64,000 bases of DNA. It comes from Altererythrobacter ishigakiensis (GTDB taxonomy: Bacteria; Pseudomonadota; Alphaproteobacteria; Sphingomonadales; Sphingomonadaceae). The position numbers and the translations under genes are program-made. The notes beneath the pieces are model-generated. The model saw nothing but the letters and a program-made list of their open reading frames with translations. It was not told where the DNA came from and searched no databases. The stretch lies in NCBI RefSeq assembly GCF_001663155.1, contig NZ_CP015963.1, forward strand, positions 496,001 to 560,000, given 5' to 3'. Of the stretch, positions 19,472 to 28,122 are shown in pieces; the stretch's first letter is position 1; each line of letters opens with the position of its first letter.

Positions 19472-20164
19472 CTAGCGCTGCTCATCCAAACGCACGAACA
19501 CTGTCGCGAGCAACGGGGATAGCTGCAGGAAGTCGCGGAAAAGCGCCTTAGCGAAGGAATTGCCAACCACAACAATGTCTCCCGCAACAATTTCCGGGTT
19601 CGCCGCCTGGCCTTTTCTGATGTCGCTCAAATTGAACTGAGCTGCATAAAGTCCATCTTCTTTCCGGCGGAAGACAATCACTTCACTAAGCCGAGCAGTT
19701 TCTGTCGGTCCTTGCGCAAGCGCCATTGCCTGGAGCAGGTTGGACTGGCCCTGTATCTCGAAAATGCCCGGCTGGTTTACAGCGCCTTCGACCGTAATGT
19801 TCTGCGAAGCTGATTCCGAAACGATGATCGAAACTTGCGGATCAATCAGATAACGCTCCCCAAGGCGAACAGCGATGTCTGACGAGAGTTCTGTACCAGT
19901 TTTTCCGGCTGCCTCGACTAAACCAATCAGGGGTAAGAGTATGTCGCCGCTGGCATCGACCGGAACTTCTTCCAGCGAAAGATCCGGCTCCTGGAAAACG
20001 GTAATCTTTAGAACGTCGAGCGGACCGATCTGATACTCACTAATCGATGTTTCACCTGATGGCGGTGGGAACATTTCGTAAGCCTGTGGCCCGCGCGGCA
20101 AGTTGGAAGACGCGCAAGCGGCAAGCGCGAAGAAAGCAAGCCCGCAGATGCTAGCCTTAAGCAA
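19472..20164 (-). CDS. wza: Outer-membrane polysaccharide export lipoprotein (Wza type)
   Basis: The 230-aa lipoprotein precursor has a signal peptide ending in the lipobox LAAC (Cys about residue 17). The Poly_export domain (ISEYQIGPLDVLKITVFQEP) and one SLBB-type domain (NITVEGAVNQPGIFEI) follow. It forms the export channel partner of Wzc. The start is a TTG at 20164 preceded by GAGGAG nine bases upstream. It is the first gene of the minus-strand polysaccharide operon. At 230 aa it is shorter than E. coli Wza (379 aa), as is common for alphaproteobacterial members with a single SLBB. Confidence 0.88.
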   Translation of the reverse strand: MLKASICGLAFFALAACASSNLPRGPQAYEMFPPPSGETSISEYQIGPLDVLKITVFQEPDLSLEEVPVDASGDILLPLIGLVEAAGKTGTELSSDIAVRLGERYLIDPQVSIIVSESASQNITVEGAVNQPGIFEIQGQSNLLQAMALAQGPTETARLSEVIVFRRKEDGLYAAQFNLSDIRKGQAANPEIVAGDIVVVGNSFAKALFRDFLQLSPLLATVFVRLDEQR

Positions 20165-20190
20165 GACGTGAGACTCCTCGTTAGATTAAA

Positions 20191-20219
20191 GCGCTCTCAG
20201 TGCGCCGCAGTGAGAGCGC
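20191..20219 (-). promoter_or_regulatory. Leader hairpin upstream of wza
   Basis: A perfect 9-bp inverted repeat (GCGCTCTCA at 20191-20199 and TGAGAGCGC at 20211-20219) with an 11-nt loop lies 27 nt before the wza start. On the transcribed strand the stem is followed by TTTAATCT, so it could act as an attenuator or as the terminator of the upstream HGGxGS gene. Regulation is inference from structure and position. Confidence 0.45.
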
Positions 20220-20437
20220 GAGTAGTGCCACTAGCTGATTGATTGCGATAATGAAACCGTTCTCATCCGAAAATCCTCGTAATGCCCAGCCATTCTCGCA
20301 CGAGCTGCTCGCGGCTCGTAGTTTGAACAAAGGCCAACTAGCTCGCTTTCGCCAGTATTTCGAATAAGCAGACATCGATCTTTAGGCGCTGCCATCATAA
20401 TCGGCCTGTTATTCGCACCTGAAAGATCAAAGGGCTC

Positions 20438-20692
20438 TTATTTCTCTGCCCGTGAATCCAAGAAATCGTCGAGTATCTGCTCTCCGTGCTTAAGCAGAGA
20501 CCGCATGCGCGCACTGCGCACCTGCGCCTCTCGCGCATAAACTCCGTGCTTGTGTGCGTTCCGGTTGCCTATGGGCGCGCCTGATCCTTGGGCTCCGCCA
20601 TGCATGCGGCAGCGTTTCTTCCCCCTGACCGCTGGCGCCTGGCATGGCAAGCCCATTCGAGTTCTTGCCCCGCAGCGCAGGCTCTGCCGCAT
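20438..20692 (-). CDS. HGGxGS motif-containing small protein (phage-like)
   Basis: The 84-aa basic protein has the widespread pattern CGARTRMGLPCQAPAV, KKRCRMHGG, GSGAPIGNRNAHKHG. The conserved Cys and His residues suggest a small zinc-binding fold. Such proteins recur next to phage packaging genes and in genomic islands; their function is not established. The start at 20692 puts the cysteine motif near the N-terminus, as in relatives, and is 17 nt after the stop of the 203-aa gene. An ATG at 20725 is possible. The two genes form a cassette on the same strand as the wza operon. Confidence 0.65.
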   Translation of the reverse strand: MRQSLRCGARTRMGLPCQAPAVRGKKRCRMHGGAQGSGAPIGNRNAHKHGVYAREAQVRSARMRSLLKHGEQILDDFLDSRAEK

Positions 20693-20708
20693 TGGCCTCG
20701 TGCTGCGC

Positions 20709-21320
20709 CTATGCCCTTTCTTCATCGCGCGTCTGCTGCCGCATTTGGACCTTATCGGGAATGTCGATCGGGACGAAATCGTCGGGTTGGTATTCGAACC
20801 TATCTGGCCTAGACTCAGCTTGCGTCCTGCCGCTAGTCTCCACATTCCCAACAATGGCCTGTCCGCCCTCACCAACGCAAACATGCTCTACCGTGACGGT
20901 TTGCTGACCCTTACCGCGATGCTTGTCGAGCGCTTCGGACAGGCGAACGGTCAGCCCTCCAAGCCGTTCTGCGTGCTTCAGCTCCTCAGGCCGCAGGCGC
21001 GGGTCGATATGAGGCTCGTTAGCCCGCATGAGGCAATCCATGACATGATCATGCATTATGACCATTTGCGAACATAGGATGCGCTCCTGCTCGTCCTGTG
21101 GGTCGAAAGCCTCGTAGGCAGCTACAGTTGACTCTTTAGCGAGAGGTTCGCGACAACACATGAGCGCGTTTGCAGGCATCGCCTCCTTTACTAAGTTGAG
21201 ATGGTGGCGGCCACGGTGTTGGTTTGAAAGGTTAAGCGCCTTGCAGGCGTGCCCCTCAATATCTTCGCGCTCGTCGGGGACGTAGAGGTCGTTCTCGCGG
21301 TCTTCAAATTCGTTTTCCAT
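20709..21320 (-). CDS. Hypothetical protein, phage-island type
   Basis: The 203-aa, acidic and hydrophilic protein is not recognised by function. It has no signal peptide or membrane segment. The central stretch RLRPEELKHAERLGGL and a following EALDKHRGKGQQTVTVEHV look like a conserved core that I associate with proteins encoded beside HGGxGS proteins. The ATG at 21320 has AAAGG as ribosome-binding site. It probably arrived with the downstream HGGxGS gene as a small mobile or prophage-derived unit. Confidence 0.6.
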   Translation of the reverse strand: MENEFEDRENDLYVPDEREDIEGHACKALNLSNQHRGRHHLNLVKEAMPANALMCCREPLAKESTVAAYEAFDPQDEQERILCSQMVIMHDHVMDCLMRANEPHIDPRLRPEELKHAERLGGLTVRLSEALDKHRGKGQQTVTVEHVCVGEGGQAIVGNVETSGRTQAESRPDRFEYQPDDFVPIDIPDKVQMRQQTRDEERA

Positions 21321-21886
21321 GGCGAATGCCTTTCAATAAAGCTTCACCCTCCCTGCCGACCCTTCTACCGTGCTCGCGAACACACGCGGAACCCCCTAAT
21401 TTTCCGGCCGGGGTCTTTTCGAACTTGTCCCCTCTAAGTTCACGATCGGCACGCGGAATCCCCACTGCTTTCTACTTTGCATAGGGTTGAATCGCGAAAA
21501 TCGCTCTGACCCCCGGTTCTGGTTTTCTAACCGCATGTCCGCCAGTGTCCCCGGGTACAATTCCCGGCTTCCCAGACAGGGCCAAGAGGCAAGGGAATTT
21601 ATACCCCCCAGGCATTCATAGTTGAAGCCGCTACATAGTTGTCGAACACAACTTGGTTATCAGCCTGCAATCGGAACTAAAGGCTTGGATGACGCTCCCC
21701 GCCCGACAGCGCATCGAGCTTGCAGTATATGGAATGAGAGCTGAGCAGATGCATTCTTCTCGAACGGCTTGAGCGGCAGTTTCCAACTGCACGAAGCGCG
21801 CAAATGCCTGAAAACGGGAAGCATAATTAAGCGCGGAGAAGCAAGCCAGGCACATTGTTATTTGCACGAAAGGTCAATAACCAGAT
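21321..21886. other. Stretch without a convincing gene
   Basis: About 570 bp between the phage-like cassette and the tandem repeat. It holds a 47-codon frame on the minus strand (21472-21615) without a ribosome-binding site, and a hairpin of 5-bp stem, 7-nt loop and 5-bp stem (21551-21567) that resembles a tRNA T-arm. A 39-codon open stretch on the plus strand (21656-21772) faintly resembles a sigma-factor region. None is strong enough to call. The mixed remnants fit an old insertion site. Confidence 0.4.
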
Positions 21887-21914
21887 GCTACTGGCTACTG
21901 GCTACTGGCTACTG
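21887..21914 (+). repeat. Four-copy 7-bp tandem repeat (GCTACTG)4
   Basis: Four exact copies of GCTACTG run head to tail directly before the start region of the following membrane protein gene. Seven is not a multiple of three and the array is perfect, so copy number can change by slippage. The array is 32 bp upstream of the preferred TTG start and is in an open frame with that gene. Confidence 0.9.
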
Positions 21915-21946
21915 GCCAAGCGGATTTGGATTTTAGGGGCGGCATA

Positions 21947-23641
21947 TTGATCCAGACAAGCCATTGGCTTCTGAGCCGAACAGCGGGTCTTTTAATCCTG
22001 CTTGCGGTCACGCTTTGGCTGTTAGTTCCTGAGTTTTCTGGGCCGTCGTATTACTACTTCAGCAACCAGGATCTCCCAGCGACACTTTTAATCCTGCCAT
22101 TTATTGCCCTTGCTGCATTTTGGTGGCCGGCTGTCCGTCTCCCGGATCAGTTGCCGTCTCCCAAAACTGTACTAACAACGGCACTTCTGTTGGTAGGAAT
22201 ACTTTGGGCTGGCACCCAATGGCCCATGCTCAACTATCCGCTAACCCGCGATGAGCACATGGCGATCTTTGATGCACAAACCTTCGCTACGGGCAAACTC
22301 GCACAACCTCTTGCAGCTGAGTGGCGCGAATATTTCCGTGCTATCTCACCGGACTTTCTACGCGAGGTTCCCGAGAACGCTCTGCTAAGCTCCGGCTATT
22401 TACCCGGGCATTCAATGATGCGAGCCTTGTTTGGGGTGATTGCCGATCCGGCCTTGATGAATCCCATTCTTTGGGCAATCGGATTCTTGGCGCTCTATGA
22501 TATTGCGCGCCGGCTCTTCGCTGATACACCGGGGGCCGTCTGGATTGCCCTGGCCACCTATCTATTCTCAGCACAGGTGCTGGTAAACGCAATGACCAGC
22601 TATGCGATGACCGCTCACTTGGCGCTCAATCTTGTTTGGCTGGCGCTTTTCGTGCGGGGTAAGTGGTGGCAGCACGTCTTGGTCCTCGCCATAGGATTCT
22701 TGGCCCTCGGCCTGCATCAGCTGACCTATCACCCGCTATTTGCGGGCCCATTCATTCTGATGCTTCTCGTTGAGCGACGTTGGCCGCTCTTTACCGTCTA
22801 CGCCTTGTTTTATTCCGCCGCAGGTCTTTTCTGGCTTTCCTACCCCTCGATCGTTTTGTCGTCTTTCGACATCGAAGCTAGCAGCGGTGCAGCCTCCGGG
22901 ATAGCCGGCTACCTTGAACGCATTTGGGCTAAGGCCGCAGCAATTAACCTGGCCCAATCTGCACTCATGGAATTCAATATTCTGCGCTTCATGGTCTGGA
23001 TGCCGATCTTCGTATTACCATTACTCGTTCTCGCTTGGCCTGACGTGCGCCGCTTCGACGCCATCGCCTTCCCTCTACTCTTGGGTATCGCGCTGATGTT
23101 GTTGATGCGAACAATATTGCTTCCTTACCAGGGGCACGGTTGGGGCTATCGCTCGCTTCACGGACTAATCGGGAATGTCGCCATCCTATCGGGCTATGGT
23201 TACGTCCATTGGGCCAAGCATCAACGCGAGCGTGCGGACGGGACACTGGCCCTCTTGGGCGGCGCAACCGCCTTTGTTGTCCTGCCTTTCCTCCTTTGGT
23301 CCGCGCATCAGTTCGTTGCGCCTTATGCCAGGCTATCGGCGGCTATTGAGCGACAACCGACAGACTACGTTATCATCGACACGGAGACTTCACTGGCCGC
23401 GATCGACCAGGTGCGTAATCGTGCTGACCTGAGCAACCGGCCGCTCGTTCTTTCTAGCATTCACCTTGATAATGCCAGGCTGGTTGATCTGTGCGCCAAG
23501 GGCAGCGTAACATGGGTCGACGCTGAAGATATCGCCGCAGCAGAACTGCCCATGCCTGCGTTCAAACCATTTAATGCCATGAGACTGAATGCCAAGCTTC
23601 TTGAGGAGTGCGCCCAGCCCTTCGATCCGTCAATGCGTTGA
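21947..23641 (+). CDS. GT-C-like polytopic membrane protein (dolichol-phosphate mannosyltransferase fold, putative)
   Basis: The protein of about 564 aa has 11-12 hydrophobic segments in the first 480 residues and a short soluble C-terminus. The motif TRDEHMAIFDAQ in the first long loop matches the acidic DE pair of GT-C enzymes (ArnT/PMT group), which transfer sugars from polyprenyl phosphate in the periplasm. The TTG at 21947 follows AGGGG with 7-nt spacing; a TTG at 21926 is also in frame. Context next to polysaccharide genes agrees. Exact specificity is unknown. Confidence 0.6.
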   Translation: MIQTSHWLLSRTAGLLILLAVTLWLLVPEFSGPSYYYFSNQDLPATLLILPFIALAAFWWPAVRLPDQLPSPKTVLTTALLLVGILWAGTQWPMLNYPLTRDEHMAIFDAQTFATGKLAQPLAAEWREYFRAISPDFLREVPENALLSSGYLPGHSMMRALFGVIADPALMNPILWAIGFLALYDIARRLFADTPGAVWIALATYLFSAQVLVNAMTSYAMTAHLALNLVWLALFVRGKWWQHVLVLAIGFLALGLHQLTYHPLFAGPFILMLLVERRWPLFTVYALFYSAAGLFWLSYPSIVLSSFDIEASSGAASGIAGYLERIWAKAAAINLAQSALMEFNILRFMVWMPIFVLPLLVLAWPDVRRFDAIAFPLLLGIALMLLMRTILLPYQGHGWGYRSLHGLIGNVAILSGYGYVHWAKHQRERADGTLALLGGATAFVVLPFLLWSAHQFVAPYARLSAAIERQPTDYVIIDTETSLAAIDQVRNRADLSNRPLVLSSIHLDNARLVDLCAKGSVTWVDAEDIAAAELPMPAFKPFNAMRLNAKLLEECAQPFDPSMR

Positions 23642-23721
23642 CGGCGGCCTGTTGGCGGCTCTCGATGAGATGGTTCAGGCTGGTTCGGAGACAAATGCCT
23701 GATAGCGCCCCCCTCCCAAGC

Positions 23722-24546
23722 CTAACCCAACGCAATATCAGGCGCATCTTCCTGCTTCATACCGACGACATGGTAGCCGGCATCGACATGATGGGTCTCG
23801 CCGGTCACGCCGGAGGACAGGTCAGACAGGAAGTAAAGCCCCGCGCCGCCCACATCATCAATCGTGACATTGCGCCTGAGCGGTGAATTCAGCTCGTTCC
23901 ATTTAAGGATATAGCGGAAATCGCCGATCCCGCTCGCGGCCAGAGTCTTTATCGGCCCCGCGCTGATTGCGTTGACGCGGATGTTCTTCGGCCCAAGGTC
24001 ATTGGCAAGGTATTTGACGCTGGTCTCCAATGCTGCCTTCGCAACACCCATAACATTATAATGCGGCATGACTTTCTCAGCGCCGTAATAAGTCAGCGTG
24101 ACAATCGATCCACCGCCGTTCCCGTCCTCATCGACGGGCGGCATCATCTCGGATGCACGCTGCGCAACGGCGACAAGCGAGTAAGCAGAGATGTTCATCG
24201 TCAAAAGGAAGTTGTCGAGCGAGGTGTCGAGATACTTTCCGCGCAGCTCGTTCTTGTCAGAAAAGCCGATGGCATGGACGACGAAGTCGATTGTGTCCCA
24301 GCGGGCCTTGAGTGTGTCGAATGCGGCGTCAAGCGCCGCCATGTCCGACACATCGCATTCGATCAGGAAATCACTGCCAAGCTCTTCGGCAAGCGGTGCG
24401 ACACGCTTCTTCAGCGCATCACCTTGATAGGAAAACGCCAGCTCGGCGCCCTGTTCGCGCAGCTTCTTGGCGATCCCCCATGCGAGCGATTTATTGTTGG
24501 CAAGCCCCATGATGAGGCCGCGTTTGCCCTGCATCAATCCGTCCAT
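23722..24546 (-). CDS. fabI: Enoyl-[acyl-carrier-protein] reductase (NADH)
   Basis: Last reductive step of fatty acid elongation. The 274-aa protein has the FabI-type nucleotide motif GLANNKSLAWGIAK, FSYQGDALKKRV, HAIGFSDK, and the catalytic Tyr-x6-Lys as YNVMGVAK, with RVNAISAGPIKTLAASGI after it. These separate it clearly from ordinary SDRs. It is the third gene of a minus-strand run (dnaJ-like, yihY-like, fabI), 15 nt behind its neighbour. Confidence 0.95.
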   Translation of the reverse strand: MDGLMQGKRGLIMGLANNKSLAWGIAKKLREQGAELAFSYQGDALKKRVAPLAEELGSDFLIECDVSDMAALDAAFDTLKARWDTIDFVVHAIGFSDKNELRGKYLDTSLDNFLLTMNISAYSLVAVAQRASEMMPPVDEDGNGGGSIVTLTYYGAEKVMPHYNVMGVAKAALETSVKYLANDLGPKNIRVNAISAGPIKTLAASGIGDFRYILKWNELNSPLRRNVTIDDVGGAGLYFLSDLSSGVTGETHHVDAGYHVVGMKQEDAPDIALG

Positions 24547-24561
24547 GACTGGTCCCTTCCT

Positions 24562-25533
24562 TCAGTCTTCCTGCGTCTGGTCCGCCGCCTTTTCCTCCTC
24601 AGGCGTGACAGCAAGTGCAGCATTCAATTCAGCGCCGATAACCATTCCCAGCCCGATGAGCCAGAAAAAGAACAAGGCGATCATGATCCCTGCAAGACTG
24701 CCATAAGTCAGGCTGTAAGTGAAAAAGCTGCGCAATACGTGCGGCAATGCCGTTGTTACAAGCAGCCACCATCCCGTTACAAATGCCACGCCTGGCCATT
24801 TGGGATAGCGCCGGCTGCGATAGGCCATCGGGGTTAGAGTATAGAACAGCAGGTATAACGATCCGAACAAGCCTGCGGTCGTGACCGCACGTGATAGTCT
24901 CAATTCGGATAAAGACCCGGCCAATTCCGGAAAGCGGAGCTCGATAATGTGCTCTGCTGTGCCCAATGCAACTTGCGCAAAAAGCGAAAGCACGAGCAGT
25001 ACCACCGCCCCGAGAGTAAATCCTGTGGAGATCAGGCGATATTTCCAGAAGGCACGCGTTGCCTGAGTACCATAAGCCCTGCGCAAGATATCGCGGATCG
25101 TTTCAACCAGGCTTGAAACTGTCCACAGTGCCACAGCCGCACCGATCCACAGCAGCCATCCCTGACGTGCATCCATTACATCGCGGGCCACTGGCTCGAT
25201 CGTTCCGGCAACGGTTGGTGGAAATGCCGCAACGATGGTCTCGACTAATGCGGCGCGTTCACCAGCCCCCCCGATCAGCGCAAACAGAGCCGCGCCAAGG
25301 ATGAAAAAGGGAAAGATCGCCAACATGGCAAGATAAGCCAGGTTGCCAGCATGGATGAAGCCATCATTGAACGTGCCGACCACCGTGCGCTTGACCACCG
25401 CGAATGCACGCGTGCCCGGTCCCAGCCGCTCAACCACACGTCCGCGTAGGGTTTGCGCCTCGCGCCTTCGGGTCTCTGGAGAAAGCGAGTGAATTTCACG
25501 CTCTTTGGGATCGGGCAGATGTCCCACGCTCAC
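24562..25533 (-). CDS. YihY/BrkB family inner-membrane protein
   Basis: The 323-aa protein has about six hydrophobic segments and the family landmarks GNLAYLAMLAIFPFFIL, a WIGAAVALWTVSS segment, TPMAYRSRRYPKWPG and the LTYGSLAGIMIALFFFWL motif. The family was once mislabelled ribonuclease BN; its real function is unsettled, with a transport role proposed. The GTG at 25533 lies 3 nt after the DnaJ-like stop. The soluble N-terminal 45 residues are basic. Confidence 0.87.
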   Translation of the reverse strand: MSVGHLPDPKEREIHSLSPETRRREAQTLRGRVVERLGPGTRAFAVVKRTVVGTFNDGFIHAGNLAYLAMLAIFPFFILGAALFALIGGAGERAALVETIVAAFPPTVAGTIEPVARDVMDARQGWLLWIGAAVALWTVSSLVETIRDILRRAYGTQATRAFWKYRLISTGFTLGAVVLLVLSLFAQVALGTAEHIIELRFPELAGSLSELRLSRAVTTAGLFGSLYLLFYTLTPMAYRSRRYPKWPGVAFVTGWWLLVTTALPHVLRSFFTYSLTYGSLAGIMIALFFFWLIGLGMVIGAELNAALAVTPEEEKAADQTQED

Positions 25534-25536
25534 GTG

Positions 25537-26514
25537 TTACATGCCCAGTTTGGCGCGCGGATTGCCGGTGTCTTTCCAGCCCTCGAGGCGCTTGGCCAGC
25601 TCATCCACATCCTCGGGCATCTGAATCTCAAGCGTGACCAGCTGGTCTCCCCGGCCTCCGCTCTTTTTGCTCCAGCCCTTACCCGCGAGCCGCATCACCG
25701 TGCCGCCATTGGTCCCTGGCTTGATGGTCAGCATAACTGGACCATCGGGGGTGGGGCATTTGACCTTCGCTCCAAGCAACGCTTCGTCGAGCGTGATGGG
25801 CAGGTCCATACGGATATTGTCACCGTCGCGCCTGTAGAATGGATGCGGGCCAACTTCGACAATGACCAGGCCATCACCATTGCCGCCGGGACCGGGTTTC
25901 CCTTTGCCTTTCAGGCGCATTTGCGTGCCATCTTCTACGCCTAGGGGCAATTTGACACTGATCGTCTTGCCGTCTGCCAGCGTTATGCGTTGGTCCTCAC
26001 GCGTGGCTGCGCTCACGAACGGTACGGCAAGCCTGTATCGGACGTCTGCGCCTTTCTGCGGAGGAGGGCGCCGCTGACTGCCGAATCCGCTGCCCCCACC
26101 CATTCCCGATGTCCGGCGCTGGCCGCCACCTCCGCCGAACAGCCCATCGAACAGATCGCCAAGATCCAGCCCCTCGCCGCCAAATCCCTGAAAGTCTTCG
26201 GGGCGAAAGCCCTGCTGACCGCCGCCTCCGCTGTAGCCTCCTCCTCTGCCGAAGCCGCCACCCATTCCTGCAAATGGGTTGGCTGGATTGCCATCGGCAT
26301 CGATTTCGCCTCGGTCAAATTGCGCGCGCTTTTCCTTGTCCGACAAAAGGTCATAGGCCTTGGTCACATCCGAAAAACGTTCGGCGGCGTTGGGCTTGTC
26401 TTTGTTGCGATCAGGATGCAGTTCCTTGGCGAGCTTGCGGTACGCGCTCTTGATCTCTGCTTCGGAAGCAGAGCGCGCCACGCCGAGGGTGGAATAGGGA
26501 TCAGCCATAGCCAT
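25537..26514 (-). CDS. DnaJ C-terminal domain co-chaperone (CbpA-like, no zinc finger)
   Basis: The 325-aa Hsp40 has a J domain at residues 4-70 with the HPD tripeptide (LHPDRNKD). A glycine/phenylalanine-rich linker (about 80-150) and two beta-sandwich substrate-binding domains follow. The cysteine-rich zinc finger of true DnaJ is missing, so it is a class II/CbpA-like helper of DnaK. The N-terminal Met-Ala-Met allows a start two codons later. The gene is divergent from pdxH. Confidence 0.88.
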   Translation of the reverse strand: MAMADPYSTLGVARSASEAEIKSAYRKLAKELHPDRNKDKPNAAERFSDVTKAYDLLSDKEKRAQFDRGEIDADGNPANPFAGMGGGFGRGGGYSGGGGQQGFRPEDFQGFGGEGLDLGDLFDGLFGGGGGQRRTSGMGGGSGFGSQRRPPPQKGADVRYRLAVPFVSAATREDQRITLADGKTISVKLPLGVEDGTQMRLKGKGKPGPGGNGDGLVIVEVGPHPFYRRDGDNIRMDLPITLDEALLGAKVKCPTPDGPVMLTIKPGTNGGTVMRLAGKGWSKKSGGRGDQLVTLEIQMPEDVDELAKRLEGWKDTGNPRAKLGM

Positions 26515-26599
26515 AGCGTGTTAGCTAGTTATGACAGCGCCTGCTGGCAAGCGTTCTGGTGCTTCCTTATCGATCGAAGACGGGTTAAGTGCGCCAGCC

Positions 26600-27211
26600 A
26601 TGAGCAAGCTTGAAGACAGCGAGATCCCGCAGACTGACCCTTTCGAACTATTCGAAGCGTGGTTTGAGGAAGCGAAAGAGTCGGAACCCAACGATCCCAA
26701 CGCCATGGCGCTTGCAACGGCGACGCCAGAGGGCGCGCCGTCGGTTCGCATGGTGCTGTTGAAAGGGCACGGGCCGGAGGGATTTACCTTCTATACCAAT
26801 GCGCAAAGTCGGAAGGGCGGGGAAATTCGCGCCAATATGCAGGCTTCGCTGCTGTTTCACTGGAAGAGCCTGCGCCGCCAGATCCGCATCGAAGGGCCCC
26901 TGACAGAAGTCTCAAGCGAAATGGCCGACGCCTATTTCCATTCGCGCCCTTTCGTGAGCCAGGTGGGCTCTGCTGCAAGCGATCAATCGCGTCCGCTTGA
27001 TACCAGAGCGACCTATGTAAGACGCGTCGAGGATATGGAGGCCGTGTGCAAGCAAGCGGGCGAAGTGCCGCGACCGCCGCACTGGACCGGTTTTACGCTC
27101 AATCCAAAGTGCATCGAATTCTGGCTTGATCGGCCCAATCGCCTGCATGACCGGCGGCAGTTCACCCGCACTGAAGACGGCGGCTGGACCAACACATTGC
27201 TGTTCCCGTGA
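26600..27211 (+). CDS. pdxH: Pyridoxamine 5'-phosphate oxidase
   Basis: FMN enzyme that oxidises pyridoxine or pyridoxamine phosphate to PLP. The 203-aa protein shows the family blocks MALATATPEGAPSVRMVLLKG, FTFYTNAQSRKGGEI, LLFHWKSLRRQIRIEG, and the C-terminal signature WLDRPNRLHDR. The ATG at 26600 gives the usual length. An ATG at 26531 would add 23 low-complexity residues and lies only 16 bp from the divergent gene. It overlaps the next gene by 4 nt (GTGA). Confidence 0.92.
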   Translation: MSKLEDSEIPQTDPFELFEAWFEEAKESEPNDPNAMALATATPEGAPSVRMVLLKGHGPEGFTFYTNAQSRKGGEIRANMQASLLFHWKSLRRQIRIEGPLTEVSSEMADAYFHSRPFVSQVGSAASDQSRPLDTRATYVRRVEDMEAVCKQAGEVPRPPHWTGFTLNPKCIEFWLDRPNRLHDRRQFTRTEDGGWTNTLLFP

Positions 27212-28122
27212 GTAGGGGATCGCTCACCCGTAGTGCGGCCTACGCGTCGATAGCAACGGCGCTGTTTCTGGTCGTACTGAAGCTGTGGGCGACATGGCGA
27301 ACCGACTCCACCGCCATGCTTGGCAGCTTGGCGGACACCGCGTTGGACTTGGTGGCAAGCGTCGCGACCTTGATCGGTGTTTGGATTGCCGCGCAGCCGG
27401 CCGATCACAACCATCGCTTCGGACATGGAAAGGCGGAAGCGCTCGCCGCGGTGTTTCAGGTCATGCTGATAACGCTTTCAGCGGGCGGCATTGCATTGCG
27501 CGCGATTACTCGCTTGATCGAAGGGGGTGAAACTGCGGCAGCTGAAGAAGGCATTGCCGTGTCAGTGATTGCCATACTGGCGACGTTCGCTCTGCTTGCC
27601 TGGCAGCGTCACGTCATCCGCAAAACCGCGTCTTTGGCGATCAAGACCGATCATTTGCATTATCAGTCCGACCTTTTGCTCAATTTGGCGGTAATCGCTG
27701 CTCTGGTGCTTGACCAATATGCCGGATTTGGTGCCGCTGACCCCTTAATGGGTCTTGCTATCGCGGCATGGCTCGCGTGGGGTGCATGGCGCGCCGGGGG
27801 CGAGGCGATCGACCATTTGATGGACCATGAATGGCCCGAGGAACGGCGCGATGAATTCCTTGCCGTTTTGGCCAAACATCCTGATATCCGCGGTGTCCAC
27901 GACCTACGGACGCGCACTAGCGGCGCGGATGATTTTGTGCAGTTTCATATGGCAGTCGACCCGCATCTTACCATCGTTGAGGTCCATGACCTGATGGATG
28001 ATGTGGAAGCGCGAATTGCGCGGGACTTTCCCGATGTCGAAGTGCTGATTCACCCTGACCCCAAGGGGCTGGTCGATGAGCAGGGCCCCGCCGCTGAAGA
28101 GCTACTGCCGGACCGCAAATGA
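27208..28122 (+). CDS. Cation diffusion facilitator family transporter
   Basis: The 304-aa CDF protein (FieF/ZitB type) exchanges divalent metal for protons across the inner membrane. It has six membrane segments, the metal-site pattern SLADTALDLVAS in TM2 and KTDHLHYQSD in TM5, the RFGHGKAEALAA loop, and a soluble C-terminal domain with histidines (residues 210-295). The GTG start overlaps the pdxH stop, and the stop overlaps the next start as ATGA. Metal preference (Zn, Fe or Mn) cannot be fixed from these residues alone. Confidence 0.9.
   Translation: MSRGSLTRSAAYASIATALFLVVLKLWATWRTDSTAMLGSLADTALDLVASVATLIGVWIAAQPADHNHRFGHGKAEALAAVFQVMLITLSAGGIALRAITRLIEGGETAAAEEGIAVSVIAILATFALLAWQRHVIRKTASLAIKTDHLHYQSDLLLNLAVIAALVLDQYAGFGAADPLMGLAIAAWLAWGAWRAGGEAIDHLMDHEWPEERRDEFLAVLAKHPDIRGVHDLRTRTSGADDFVQFHMAVDPHLTIVEVHDLMDDVEARIARDFPDVEVLIHPDPKGLVDEQGPAAEELLPDRK

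Noticed and set aside
20181..20375. 64-codon frame upstream of wza
   Set aside because: It runs through the leader hairpin, has no ribosome-binding site and no recognisable pattern.
21551..21567. 5+7+5 hairpin resembling a tRNA T-arm, a possible attachment site
   Set aside because: No matching acceptor, D or anticodon arms upstream, and the T-loop lacks the TTC start; no direct-repeat partner seen.
21472..21615. 47-codon frame on the minus strand
   Set aside because: No ribosome-binding site; a neighbouring frame is equally open, so coding status cannot be decided.
21656..21772. Plus-strand peptide faintly like a sigma-factor region 4 (LPARQRIELAVY)
   Set aside because: Only about a dozen suggestive residues; too short to call a pseudogene without a search.
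21887..21914. CRISPR array
   Set aside because: Seven-base units without spacers are a simple tandem repeat; no other CRISPR-like array or cas gene is in the window.
24061..24837. 258-codon open frame on the plus strand
   Set aside because: Covers fabI and the YihY-like gene in antisense; both real genes are certain.
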